The position numbers and the translations under genes are program-made. DNA of 64,000 bases from Ixodes scapularis (lineage: Eukaryota; Arthropoda; Arachnida; Ixodida; Ixodidae): assembly GCF_016920785.2 (NCBI RefSeq), contig NW_024609879.1:16746078-16810077 (forward strand). Reading direction: 5' to 3'. The notes under the pieces are model-generated. The model worked only from the letters and a program-made list of their open reading frames with translations, was not told where the DNA came from and ran no database searches. Positions 22,863 through 34,841 of the stretch are shown one piece after another; within the stretch, counting starts at the first letter, position 1, and each line of letters opens with the position of its first letter.

Positions 22863-22989
22863 GTCCAGACGCAGTCGACGCTACGAGATGACGAGACCAA
22901 TTAGACAGCGTAAAAACGCACCATCGTGGTGTTCGTAATTGTTTTGTACGTGTTCTATCATCGCTGGACCAATCACTAACAAAAAAACC

Positions 22990-23575
22990 CGCGACTCCCG
23001 ATCGAAAAGACCATCAGAAAAATTTAATGATCCATCAAACATTCTTGATGGCCCATCAGGCTTTCTTGATGACCCATCAGAACACAGGGATCCTGGGTTC
23101 AATCCCCACCCCTGCCCGTTTCGATCTGGGTGAGCATCGTACGGGCGTGCGGTCGTGTATCACTACTGCGTGGTGCACGTTGAAGACCCCATGCTACCAG
23201 TCGTACTGCACTGGCTAAATTGCTCATGTACAGCAAGTGACTTGTAGAAACTTTGAAATGGCTGACGAACTACACGCTGTATAAATATCCCACAACCCCA
23301 AATATTATTTACCCATCAGACCTTCTTGACGGCCCTTTACACCTTCTTGATGGACCACCACACTTTTTTGGGGGTTCAACAAACCTTGATGGCCCATCAG
23401 ACTTCATTGACGGTGTCTGATGGACCATCAAAAGTTTTCTGATGGTGGCTCAGACCGTCATCATGTTTCTTTTGGCGACTGACGGACCATCGAAACGTTT
23501 TCATGTTGCCCGGGTGAAACCATCAGGATATCTCGATAGACCATCAGAACATGAAAAAGGCTGATGGTGCTTCTC
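22990..23575. repeat. Dispersed-tandem array of TGATGGnCCATCA palindromes
   Basis: About a dozen copies of a palindrome built on TGATGGNCCATCA, many damaged, occur every 25-40 bp in two blocks (22990-23090 and 23300-23575). The spacers are dominated by TTTCTTGA-like motifs. The block between holds a tRNA B-box-like GGGTTCAATCCCCACC (23096-23111) but no full tRNA. Confidence 0.6.
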
Positions 23576-24467
23576 ATGACATATTTCAGTGACGGAAAGA
23601 GCCTGCCTATCTTCGGGAGGTTCCAGCAGCGGCCGAGAGGAGGCGCTAAGGACCTTACGTCGTCGCGTATGCGTGAATTACAATCCGTGTAGAAAGCTGA
23701 CAGCGGCGTGGCTCGATATGGAGTGTTCAATCCGTAACAATCCGCCTCAACATTGTCCTAGGATACTCGAATTGGTCACGAAGACACCTTCTTTTAGACC
23801 CAGGTATGTTTTTGCAACCATAGTTTTCTTTTTAAATTGTGCTATAGTCCGTCGGTGAAACAATTTGTTGATCAGCTTTGTATGTCAAGTACATCATGTT
23901 TACGATCTAAGTGGCAGAGAATGTGCCAAAAACGCACTTTGCTTGATAAAAAATTCACTTACTAGGCTCACGTGTACTGTGAATTGAATGTTTGCGACAA
24001 CTACTAGGATTTACTAAGAATTACTAAGAATTACTAGGCTTACTCCAATCTCGGTACGACATGTAGTTATACATGAGATGTCACCGCACTGTAGAGAGCG
24101 GGAAATTTGAATGTTGGCTTTGGCATAACCTTATTTGCCGCTTTCTCCATAGATGTTCTGAATTAAGAAATAATAAATAGCATGCCCGGAAAAGTAAAGG
24201 CTGGATATTCCGAAAATATATGTTTAGTTTGGTAGCTAAACCACCCGTCGGAGCTCGTTTTTGGAGAATCTTAAAGTACCGAGAGATTCTCTTAGTATAT
24301 ATTAAGCTTCAAGCTAGAATAAAGTTTACAAGATTGCTGAAGCTTCAAGTTTTACTAGTATGTAAAGCTTTCATCAAAAATGAAACTTGACATGCCCTAA
24401 TAATTTTAGCGCTCCTTAAACACAAAGCAGTTTAAGCCATTTTGATGTAAGCTGACACTATACTGAA

Positions 24468-24650
24468 GCCAGGCACGTAACCAAAAGGGGGGGGGGGGGG
24501 CATGGGGCCCGCCCCCCCCCCCCCCCCTGAAATATTTCATTTTGCTGGGACCTCCTCTCCCCCCTCCCCTCATACAGCATTTTGTCATGGGTGTGTCCCC
24601 CCCCCCCCCCCCAAAAAAAAAAAAAATCCTGGCTACGTGCCTGACTGAGG
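24468..24650. mobile_element. Short inverted-repeat element with poly-G/poly-C cores
   Basis: Ends GCCAGGCACGTAACCA and TGGCTACGTGCCTGA are inverted copies. Homopolymer G, C and A runs lie just inside. Such ends with a GGGGG core recur in many invertebrate genomes, from memory. Homopolymer lengths are likely unreliable in the assembly. Confidence 0.55.
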
Positions 24651-24738
24651 CTGCACAAAAAGTTTACGTGAAGGAGGCAAAATCAGCTTTCGCAGGAATA
24701 TTACCTTTTTTGAAGAGAAATAAAACACTTTCACTTAC

Positions 24739-24869
24739 TTATTTGAACGTTCAGATATAAGGTTGATGAACGTCTCAAAGAACTTGGGATTCGTAACTTT
24801 GATGTAGGTATCATCTGTGAATTGGTAGATTCCATCGTATACGGTGTTGAAAAACTTCACCCATTGAAA
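24739..24869 (-). CDS. M13 metallopeptidase (neprilysin-like), exon 3 of those visible
   Basis: A clean acceptor (TTTTTTTTGTCCTCAG) opens at FQWVKFFNTVYDG and donor GTAAGT closes after 131 bp, leaving two bases that exon 4 completes. The exon carries DDTYIKVTNPKFFETFINLI, matching the M13 block where Trp plus a short helix is followed by Val-x-Pro-x-(Tyr/Phe) and a leucine-rich helix. This is the most convincing M13 segment here. Phase 0 at the start agrees with exon 2. No signal peptide or membrane segment is expected in this part. Confidence 0.75.
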
Positions 24870-25966
24870 CTGAGGACAAAAAAAAGTTGGTTAAATTTAA
24901 ATGTTATCATTATTCTTACTTGTAACTTACGAACGTTAATGCTCAAGTAAGGTGGCGCCTTTTTAGGTCCTGTGAAGTACATAGCCAGGTAGCACAGATC
25001 TTTGGGCCACACATTTTTTTGTTGTCAATTTGGGGTTTTGAAAGCTTACAAACGCTAAGGTATGCCCAAACTTTATATTCTTTGAGCAGAGTTTAACTAT
25101 AGTGACACTAAATTGACAAACATTGCCAGGTTCTTCGGATGTCACCCGGCTTCTTTGGGCTTCAGTTCCCGAGGAAATGCTAGAAATATGCGTAATCTCT
25201 GGTTGCCATTGTTCCTCGTTTGACAACTTTGCTCCTAGATGATTAAACAAGCGCCAGAATTATGTTTTACTGCAGGCTGTTTGGCTGATACTTGGCATTT
25301 TTGGCTCAGGCATGGTACTTTGACAATTATTGGCAAACGAGAGAAAAGTATAACATCCAAAGTAGTTTGGAACTAACTAATGCCTTGGAGCAATATTCTC
25401 TTAGGCCAAAATAAAGCGCATAGGAAAGACAAACTTGGGCCAAATTAGTCGGTTCTTTGGCGTCTTGCCTAGGCGAATGTGAGATGATCCCTAATACATT
25501 TTTGTTTGTTGTAGCTGTTTGGCCGGGTTATATATGAATCCGGGGTTTTGATTAATTATATCCGAGGATGTCTAGACGTAATGGATTTTTATTATAATAT
25601 TACAGGTTTACAAAAAAACAGACCATTGGAAACGAACATATTTTGATGCTCAATAACACCTACGATATTATAAACAAGATCACACACTTTAAGTGACACT
25701 CACACATTTTTCTGGTTGTTGCGAGGAAACGTTACAGGGTGGTAAGCTCAAATGCTTTGTGGCTCGGAGAATGATCCAAGAGGAAAAATATATATTAGGC
25801 AGTCATTAAAAACACACATCTAGTGATAAAAAAGTCACTCTTTCCTAGTTAAGTGATTTAAATAATGTAAGTTTGATTAAAATAAAATGAATTTGATTTA
25901 TTTGATTTATTAAAAAAATTATCAAATGTTTCCCCCCTCTGTCTAGGCGACATCGTGGGCAGGGCT

Positions 25967-26765
25967 TAAGGCTAATTCACACGATGCATCTTTTCAACGT
26001 GCTACAGTTTAGCGAAACCTAGATTTCGCAAAATCGCCTGTTCACACGTGGAGTTTGACGCACGAAACCTGTGACGTATTGACTCACATGAATTTCGCCA
26101 AACCTTGTCATCTGCACCGGGAATATCGAGCTTTTCAGATCGGAATGATATTAAGTACGCACCGTGTGAAGAGACACTCTTGTTTTATTATTACCAATCA
26201 TTGAACTTCGTGAGATTCGGCTCACTGGGCTTACTAGTCCTGCCAAACCCGGGAAAGACTGCGAACGTCAAAGAACAGGCGCTTGATCTCGAAGAATTTC
26301 AGACATTTTTGCACCACTAAAAGAAAGTTATTCCCAGTCATCATGTTTGTATGCGGTGCTTGCACTTGTCGCGACTGCTGATGAATTCGCACCGCGCCAC
26401 CAACCCGTACTGCTAAAGCGCCGTTCACACACTTACAACTGAGTTGGACCAAGACTCATCGCCCGTACGCACCGTATCTCTGCTCGCCGCTCGCCATGTT
26501 TGCTTTTCTTTTTTTGGCTTTGGCTCGGATACGCGATCGGCCAAAAATGAGTGGCCATTGGCAGCGTTCGCGTTTCTCCTTCGGGTGACTGACGGGCCTC
26601 GGTAAGGTTTCAGCAAACAATTGCTCCAGAAGTGAGGAACGCGCGCCACTTTTTTTGGAGGCGCGTCACGTTCTCGGTCGCGTTCAAACGGAAAATTTGT
26701 TTCCCAAAACCTAGTGTCGCGATACAAGATTCGCCACCAAGATGCATCGTGTGAGTAGACCTTTA
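25967..26765. mobile_element. TIR element with TTCACACGATGCATC termini, about 0.8 kb
   Basis: The left end (TAAGGCTAATTCACACGATG) is mirrored at 26732-26765 with a few mismatches, and TTA occurs at both borders. A second left-type end, CTAAAGCGCCGTTCACACAC at about 26413, lies inside and resembles the MITE at 22482. This suggests nested insertion or rearrangement. A 120-codon frame inside has no known domain. Confidence 0.6.
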
Positions 26766-28290
26766 CAGCGCTGTTTTTGGTGCGCAACCTGGAAATTAGG
26801 TTAGGTGAACACGAAAAGTGATCGATGAATACCTCAGGAACTATTGTCGTTCCGCAAATTATTTAAATTGTCCAGCTGGCAATAGTAATTGCCATTAATA
26901 CTGCAACTGAAACATGACGGATAAAACCAATAATTAAAAAAGAGTTAATCAGCAGGTTTCAGTCAATGAGCCAACTTATCGTGACGGTTATTTCCTCATC
27001 TTATGTCCGCCTAGTCTTATAAGAACATGGTGCAGACGGGACCCGTCTAACTTACACTCCTTTGTCTAAAAAGAATTCCATACGAATTAACATAAAGCAC
27101 CCTGTATAAGGTATCTCGCGAAAGAGATGTGGATTATTATCATAATCATCATTTCTTTTTCTTTGAGACCCCAATGGGGATTTTTTTTTTGTCTTTCTGT
27201 AAGAATTGCTCCGTTTAGGAGGTGGCAGACTGATAAAGTTACTGTATTTTCCGGACAATAGTCCGCGAACAAGACGCGTATAAAAGTTGAAATTTTACGC
27301 AATACCACTATCTACAGGTCGAAACTATAAAACAATGTTTTTTTCAAAATTGTTCATTATGACGAGAGGTGCAAAATTTTGTGAATGACACATTATGGCA
27401 ATGATGATTTGTAGACGACAAAAGCTTCTTTATGAGTTGATAAATCGTGAATTTTTCAAAGTGCGCTGAATATTAGATTTTGTTCTACGTGCCAACTAGA
27501 CGCTAAATGCGGAGGAAAAAGTGTACGCAAATATTTCGTACATACCCCCCCGGTAGTGTTCAATTCTTTTAGCTTCACGGTGATCTCAGCGGTAGACTGA
27601 AGAAGAGACGCCTGGAGAAGGCGAAAATGAACATTTATCTGTTACGTTGTAAAGTTTGCGCGTATCTAAGGCAAACATATTTGGGCATCATACGCTAACA
27701 CAAGGACTATAGCATGGCGCTCTGAACCAAATAGAGCCACAAGGGAGAGCGTCATATATCGTCGCTAAAAAAATAATTCACGAATGAGACTATCAAAGGA
27801 AGGAACATTGACTGAATCATACGATCTCAATATTACGAAGTATGCGCCAAGCGATTTCGCCGCAGAAAAAAGCACTAAGATTTTCCACCCCCCCCCCCCC
27901 CCTTCTTCCTCCACATTGTATCTGTTTGAGGCTGGTGATAGAAAATCTTATGAAAGAGACAGAGAAGTGACATTCTGCGGAGAGTCGTGAGAGTGGGGGG
28001 CATGCAGAGAGAACTTCGTGGCAAAGACACTGGCAGTACGTTCATTGTTACAAAAATGCATCGGCTATCTGCATTCTGAAGGGATTCTAGAGTGTTAGTC
28101 AGGTAGCTTTAATGAGGAAACCAAATGGCAACTGCGTATTGGGGTTAACAAAAGTCTTGTATGTCAGCTGCCCTAGAGCGGGAAGTGCAGGCAGCGTCGG
28201 ATGTCGCCAAGTGTCCTGGAAGCTTCGGCAGTTATGGAGTTAATGTGGTTAGTCCGAGACAGATTATGGGAGAATCTAACACTACGGTAG

Positions 28291-29100
28291 TTATAGGATT
28301 GAACAGATTCGATCTCTTCTCAGCCGAAAAATCGTTGGAAAAGGGATGAGTGATGCTTGTGGGGAAAAAAATGAACTTGCACTTCGAACAGTTTCGTAAC
28401 CATTCAGGACACCAAGTATTATGCTTTTAAGTTCATTCTGGAGAAGAATATGAACGTTAGTACATTTTATTTGGATATATGTTATACAATCATCTTGGAA
28501 CAGACGTATGTCAGAGGAGACGAATTTAGAAAGGTCGGCTATAAAAATCAAGAAGAGAAGGTCACACAGGACATTGCATTGGGGTACGCAAAATAAAACA
28601 TCGGTAATGTTAGATTTCACTGCCTTGAGGTATACACGATAAAACTTTGGTAAGGCCTATATTCCTATATTCAATTCTCTTTAAAAGAAAGCTGCGGATT
28701 TAAGAAACAGTTATAAAATCGATACTGAGTCGGGATAATTTTGAGAAGGCGGAGGTGAAAAACACGATCAAAGGCTTTTGAGAAACCTAGGAAGGTGTCA
28801 TCTGTTTGGGTGCGGGACTCGAGGTTAAGGGTTAGATCGTGGAAAAACTTTAAAGGCTCGGTGTCGCATGAATAACCCCGAAAAAAAAACATGCCGATTG
28901 CTTAATAAGAAATTGTTGTAGGTTAGGTGGCTAATGATGTTAGGGAATATAATGTGCTCTCAAAGTCTGGATGCAGTGCATGTGAGTGGTATTGGGCGAT
29001 AGCTGCCAGGTTTCGAACGCTCCCCGCTTTCGTAGCTGGGGTAACTCTGCATATCTTCCAGTCCGTCGGAACACTCCCATAAACAAAGATTGACTAAAGA
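28291..29100 (-). pseudogene. Jockey/CR1-type LINE reverse transcriptase relic
   Basis: Three adjacent frames, broken by frameshifts, encode successive RT motifs: a DFSKAFDRV-like block (FLGFSKAFDRV), a GVPQGSVLGPLLF-like block now VPQCNVLCDLLFLIFI, and the active-site region DIRLFQDDCITY in place of the usual ADD. Catalytic positions are altered, so it is dead. It ends about 40 bp from M13 exon 2 and is antisense to the plus strand like the host gene. The C-terminal tail at 6354 may belong to the same family. Confidence 0.7.
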
Positions 29101-29139
29101 TATTTAAAAAAAAATTCACTCCACTGTAGCTTCGCTTAC

Positions 29140-29319
29140 CCCGGCGATGTCATTGGAGATCAGATAGGCATTAGTTATATCATTTTTGGTGAAGGTTTCC
29201 AGCCCATCAATATAATCCTTGCTGAATTCCACTATGTCATAAAACAAGGCGGTTACTTCAACTTTAGCTTTAGATGTAGTATTAGATTTAGTCTTGTACT
29301 TCAAGGGACTGCTGTACAG
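29140..29319 (-). CDS. M13 metallopeptidase (neprilysin-like), exon 2 of those visible
   Basis: A strong acceptor (TTTTTTTTCTAG) and donor GTAAGC bound exactly 60 codons, LYSSPLKYK through NAYLISNDIAG, phase 0 at both ends. The content fits the M13 region between the first conserved block and the Trp block: a tyrosine-containing helix (ALFYDIVEFSKDYIDGLE) then an Asp/Asn-rich turn. The family call rests mainly on exons 3-5 and on phase agreement. A LINE relic lies about 40 bp downstream in the following intron. Confidence 0.65.
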
Positions 29320-29858
29320 CTAGAAAAAAAAAGAAAGTATATGCATTAGGGTTTTTTTTCTAAACGAGTCGCGATTACAGCGTTGCTTTGAGCTCTCCGG
29401 CAATGAAACATCAAAAGAGGAAGTAACAGTTCTCTAAAGTCAATCATATACTTCATTTAGTGACTCATCGTTTAGTCAGAATATGAATATGTCTACGAAG
29501 ACAACCCCTAGAATAATCAAAGAAGGTGCAAAAGAATTTTGACGTAAGCACAATGAGTTTGAACAAAGAGCGATATTAGATACGAGTGCCGCGCCAGCGT
29601 TCGGACCTGTTGTTCGCGGGCCATTATTTTTATAGGGGATGTCGACTAAGTCCGGAATTATCATTGCTACAAACGCCTCTCGCTCGTAGAAATCTCTCCG
29701 AAATCGTGTAGCTCATTTTATCGTATTTTACTCCCCTCAACTTCCAAATCGAAAATAAATGTCTGCTGCTAGATGTAGTCGGTGGGCTTCAACACGTTTA
29801 CTATAAAAAAAATGCTTTGTGGAATTCAGCCAAAGTGCTCCAAGGAATCAGTATTTCC

Positions 29859-30336
29859 TTTACAGCGAAGTTGTTTATGGCTAGGGTGCCATGGATTTTT
29901 CGTGTGCGTCAACAAAAACTCAGGTCCCGAATTTGATGCAAAATCGCTTCATTCTATACAAATAAAGCTTATACGTCTCATCACTTGGATATGCTTTTTC
30001 AGTAAATTAGTTATCAATAGGCACCATTTTAAAGATCAGTAGACTCTTAAGTAGATAATAAAGGTATTTGAACGATTAGCCGCTGCGCGACCCGCGTCGG
30101 CCATGTCTACGCTCGCGCCGCCCCCTCTTTATCGTCGTTCTAAGCACTTGCGTGCCCAGTTTCCTTTCCTTCCCCCGAAGTGGCGGTCCCGTCGCGCGTG
30201 TCTAGTTTCCTCCGGTTCCTCGGGGCGGCAATAGTTCGTACCTTTGTTCAAAATTCTGTGTCACGTCTGTGTCGTGTGCTAAACAGCCTCGCTGGTAATC
30301 CACCTTCACAGAGTGGAATGGCTCATTATTTTTTCC
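29859..30336 (+). mobile_element. TIR element, CAGCGAAGCTG family, copy B
   Basis: Full-length partner of copy A. It starts TTTACAGCGAAGTTGTTTAT, ends AAACAGCCTCGCTGG plus about 45 bp, and is co-linear with copy A throughout the body. No open frame is conserved between the copies. Confidence 0.75.
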
Positions 30337-30654
30337 CTCCTAGAACACGACATTCTTTAGTGCTCGAGAACGGGCACTGGATTCGCGCCTCCTTGGTCGA
30401 GGCTCAGTAGCGCCTATTGTCACTAACCGATTTAGAACGGTAAAACGTGTCTTTCGAACGCCCGGGGTCCATGCCCCCCGCCGTGTTATGGCTGCGCGCG
30501 CGAGATCGAGGTGCGCGAGACGCCAAAGAGTGCAGGTCGTCTGCTTCCTGCGCAGGAGTTGCGGTGACGTCAGAACGACGCCGAGCTCTGATTGGCTTCG
30601 ATCGATAATGGGTTGACCTCAACTCTGGATGCCTCGAGGTCTACCCAGTATTCA

Positions 30655-31015
30655 TTTTTTTTTTTTACGCGATAGCGTTAAGGAGCTTGTGTCGCAGAAA
30701 AGCCGGTGTCGGCGTCCGTGGACCGTGAAAATCCTGATTGGTTGATGGGGTCATGACGTCACAGCCGCATGACATCGTGCGGGAAATTCAAACAACCCAC
30801 AATGCTCACGTGAAACGTGACGTCACGCGTGGAATGAAAGAGATAAAAACGTGCCATGTAATGCGAATTAAAGGTCACTGCATGTCTCAAATAATTTCAC
30901 TTCATAAAGTAATTCATTTGCCTTAAAGAAAAAAAAAATGAAACATTTTAGGCGGAATTCGAGCCCACGACCGTTCGGTTTCGGGCCAGATACGCCACCG
31001 ACTAGGCTACGCATG
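30655..31015 (-). mobile_element. tRNA-derived SINE
   Basis: On the minus strand a tRNA-like head (31012-30938) shows an A-box-like TAGCCTAGTCGG and a B-box-like GGGCTCGAATTCC. A body of about 260 bp ends CTTAACGCTATCGCGT plus an A tail (30655-30666). The body contains two TGACGTCA sites near 30754 and 30820. The tail sequence resembles a SINE I remember as frequent in hard ticks; a database comparison is needed to name it. Confidence 0.65.
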
Positions 31016-31689
31016 CGCGCTAGTGCGACAGAGGAACGAGCGGAAGTTATTATGTTTAGCTATTGCGTTCCGTTCTTAAAGGCGAAGATTAAGCGTCCTC
31101 CTGCATTCTTTTTCATTAGCTAATAAGAGCTCGGCGTTCTGACATCATCTTAACCCCTGTACAAGAAGCAGACAAACTATAGCGCTCCACATAGAGGGAG
31201 CTGTTGCCTGAGGTGGGACAGCCAAAGCTGCTCCCTGCCGTTCCTTCTTTGTCAGTGATTGCAGAAGAGAAAGCCTGCTAAAGCTCTTGCTCGGTGCTGC
31301 GTGAGTCTACTAGGCGATGACGATACAACATTACAAAAATGAATTCGGAGTAGATGGGTATCCTTACGACATCTTAACGCTTGCAACTTTCTATTCTCTC
31401 CTCATTCTACCAGCTTCTTTATTTCGATTGTCTATCCCAGGGGTCTCAAATGTATTTGAATGTGGGGCTTAGATTGTGGAACCAGCTGAACTTACAGAAA
31501 AAAAATGTGAGGAGAGAAAGGAGAAAAGACGTCCGATGGCTGGACTACCAACTCTTTTTTTTTTATTGACCCTCCGCTTCTTTTTCTACTGGTGTTGTGG
31601 CTGTCTTTTCAGGTCTTCTTTTTCTTCTTCCTGTCCCATCATGGACATGTGCGTCTCACAGGAACTTCTTTTCACTTTCCTGTAGGGCA

Positions 31690-32590
31690 ATAGAGTGTGA
31701 GCTGACGCAGTTGTCTTCTTTTTCTTCTATGGCTAAGGCCTCCAGTATTTCTCGGGCGAACTGGTATTTGTGGTGAGCTAGGATGGTTGCCGTCTCGAGC
31801 TTGGCCTCGCACAGGCATGCTCTACAATGAGCTGCTAAGTGTCCAGATGCTGTGATGTTTCTTAGGTTAGCTGCATGTTCTTGCGCACCGTCATTTATAC
31901 AAGTCCCGTTTGTTTAATATAGCGACGGAACCATGATAGTGGTATGTTGCATAGAACTCCTTTGTCGCATGGAACATATTCTGTCTTGTGTTTGGTGTTA
32001 CAGGCGCCTGTGTTGTTAGCCCTGGGCTAGATTAACCTTCCTGTACATTGCGCGTGCCTTGTTGGGTGCCGAGCACATCACTTTTACGCCTTGTCTGCTT
32101 GCGATTTTTTTCAATCTATGAGTAACCCCATGAATATACGGGACCATCGCGAAAGTTGACCGTGAGGTCTTCTTTGGTGTATCGAGGTCAGTGCGTTGAC
32201 AAGTCTTTTTGATGTTGCGGCAAATCTTTCCGCAAATGGAGGCCAAGAAGGGTTTCGGATATCCGGATAACCTCCTTTGTCCGAGACGCATAGTTTAAGA
32301 TCTTTGCTTCGCAATTCGTGGATGATGGATTTGAAGCTCATCTTTGCCTTGGTCTGGTATACGAGGTTTTCGAAGGCTTGAAATCCTCGTCAATGATTTG
32401 AGGGCCTTTTCCTTCTGGAGCTTTTGCGGCTATCTGCCTTAGGAGAGCTACGTTGTCTACTTCCTCGAGCTTGGGGGCTATGGCGATCTTAGGTCCTTGC
32501 TCCAGCACTTGTATGGCTGTCGTTGAAATTTGTGTATTCCCGATTACCTGGAGTGGAGTTTCCCTAACGTTCCCCTTGGCTTGTCGAATT
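31690..32590 (-). pseudogene. Penelope-like polymerase, deleted minus copy
   Basis: Reads an N-terminal block (ELRSKDLKLCVSDKGG), then directly YPKPFLASICGKICRNIKK and the linker IHGVTHRLKKIASRQGVKV, then a frameshifted GIY-YIG endonuclease to about 31690. The entire RT core is absent. Confidence 0.7.
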
Positions 32591-34310
32591 TGCGAAGCAA
32601 AAATCTTAAACTATGCGTCTCGGACAAAGAAGGAGGTTTTGTTGTTCTTGGTTCAGATACATATGGAGAAAAGGCCCCTCATGCTATCGCCAAGAATTTT
32701 AAAAATGTAGACGAAAAACGAACCAAAGCCACAAAAAGAAACATCTTAGACCACTTAGAAGAAAACCAATAAACCAGCCTTTGCACCAAGATCAAAATCG
32801 CAAAAAAATGACAAGCTTACAGTGTTTTTTTCCGCCAAGACTCACAAAGAAGGGGTTCCGTTTCGGGCCATAGTGTCGGGAAAAAACAACGTGGCAAGCA
32901 TATGTTTCAATTTATTTGGCCCAACATCTCTCCAAAATTCACCTTGCGGGCCCATTCCAAATACCAAACTTGGAGCGAGGGATATCCCATCTACAGGAAC
33001 AAGGGAACAACATCGTGTCGGTGTTTTCTTTGGACGTACCGGACATGCATTACTCTATTCCTCAAGCAAGGCTTGTACAGGTCCTCAGAAATACCGTCGA
33101 AAACCAAGGCCTCGCGGAGTTCCAAAATGCAGCAGGTGTGAGCCAATCTACCCTCTTAGAGGTTTTAAGGTATTACCTTTCCGCAACGGTAGTAACCCAC
33201 CAAGATCGGCAATATGTCCAGAAAAGGGGAGTTTGCGTTGGTTCAGAAGTGGCCCCATATTTTTGCGACATTTTTCTCGCTGCGTGTTGTGTAGCCATAC
33301 AAGAAGTTTTGAAAGACTCACGAGTTGCCGCTATTCTCAGGTATGTTGACGATTTGTTTTTAATTTTATGTACAACTGGAGTTGATGAAACGGTAGATGG
33401 ATCCCTCAACACCACCCTCAGGCACTGCCAAACAAGCTGCATGGGGCTCACATTCACCTACGAGCTCCCTGTTGCTAATTCCATACGGTTTCTTGATTTG
33501 GCCTTGAAGTTCCAAAAAGAACATTTGTGTTGAAGATATGAAGCGTGATCGGGGAAAAGGTTCCTTCCCTTCGAATCCGAGTATTATAAAAATGTTAAGC
33601 AAGGGGTCGCCACTGGAGCTCTTTCAGCCAGCCTCAGAAAAGCTTGCCCCCATCCGAAGGGAAGTAGCATTGAGACCCAAATGCCCGGGCATCACGAGGT
33701 CCGATATCCGAAACCCTTCCTGGCCTCCATTTGCGAAAAGATTTGCCGCAACATCAAAAAGACTTGTCCACGCACTGACCTCGATACACCAAAGAAGATC
33801 TCATGGTCACCTTTTGTGGCGGTCCCATATATTCATGGGGTTACTAATAGGTTGAAAAAGATCGCAAGCAGACGAGGCGTAAAAGCGATGTGCTCGGCAC
33901 CCAACAAGGCACACGCAATGTACAGGAAGGTTAATTTAGCCCAGGCTAACAACACAGGCGCCTGTAACACCAAACACAAGACAGAATATGTTCCACGCGA
34001 CAAAGGAGTCGTATAAAACATACCACTGTCATGTGGACGTAGCTATATTGGGCAAACGTAACGTTGTATAAATGACCGAGCACGAGAACATGCAGATAAC
34101 CTAAGAAACATCACAGCACCTGGACACTTAGCAGCTCATTGTAGAGCATGCCTGTGCGAGGCCAAGCCCGGAACGGCAACCATCCTAGCTTACCACAAAC
34201 ACCGGTTCGCCCGAGAAATACTCGAGGCCTTAGCCATAGAAGAAAAACAAGACAACTGCGTCAGCTCACCCTCTATTGCCCTACAGGAAAGTGAAAAGAA
34301 GTTCCTGTGA
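32584..34310 (+). pseudogene. Penelope-like RT plus GIY-YIG endonuclease, degraded
   Basis: Order: N-terminal block (LRSKNLKLCVSDKEGG); FFSAKTHKEGVPFRAIVS; RT core in one open frame 32916-33533 with FSLDVPDMHYSIPQ, GVCVGSEVAPYFCDIFLA and the active-site box RYVDDLFLIL; a linker from 33681; then, after a stop near 34016, GIY-YIG remains (SYIGQT, HLAAHCRACLCEA). The usual KEN-like and tyrosine positions are largely readable. At least three frame breaks are present. It has no RNase H, as expected for Penelope elements. Confidence 0.75.
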
Positions 34311-34429
34311 GACGCAAATGTCCGTGATAGGACAGGAAGATGAGGGAAGAGAAGAAGACCTGAAAAGGACAGCCACAACACCAGTAGAAGAAGAAGCAAA
34401 GGGGGGGGGGGGGGGTGTCAATAAAAAAA

Positions 34430-34841
34430 TGAAAGCCGTTTACAACTCCCAGTAACGCCGAATTGGAGCGCAGCTCTTGAGGAGGAGGAGGGAAGGGCAC
34501 TGAGGGGAGGGTATATTCCTCCTCCCTCCTCCTCCCTCGTGATCCTGCCTGCTACTCCTGAATGACACGGCTCCGGTTCGAAGCCGGCCGAGGGACAAGA
34601 GATAAAAGTTTTTAAAATCATTTTTCGGAGTAATGAAAATTCGGATTCGTCCCCCCTGCTCATCCTGCCTGCTCCCCTCCTTTCTCCTCCTCCCCTCATG
34701 GGAGTCACGTGATTTTGGGGGAGGGGGAGGGGGTCACGTGACCTGACTGTTACGCCGACGGCAACGGTGACACCGACGCCGATGGCGACGCCGACGGCGA
34801 CGCCGCTCAAGCCGGAAACAGGCGCTTAAGAGCTGCGCTCT
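34430..34841 (+). mobile_element. CRE-rich retroposon, copy 1 (inside a Penelope arm)
   Basis: It runs from TGAAAGCCGTTTACAACTCC to GAGCTGCGCTC plus an A-run. TAAAAAAA lies at both edges (34422-34429, 34841-34848). The uninterrupted opposite Penelope arm gives the empty site. Internally it has a purine-rich block, two CACGTG sites and a GCCGAC/GGCGAC-rich block. It lies in the opposite orientation to copies 2-5. Read this way, the A-run looks like a 3' tail. Confidence 0.7.

Noticed and set aside
23096..23111. tRNA gene suggested by a perfect B-box-like word
   Set aside because: No A box or cloverleaf lies at the right distance upstream; the region is repeat-derived.
26425..26787. 120-codon minus-strand frame
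   Set aside because: It spans the end of a TIR element and continues into flanking DNA. Composition is ordinary and no domain was seen.
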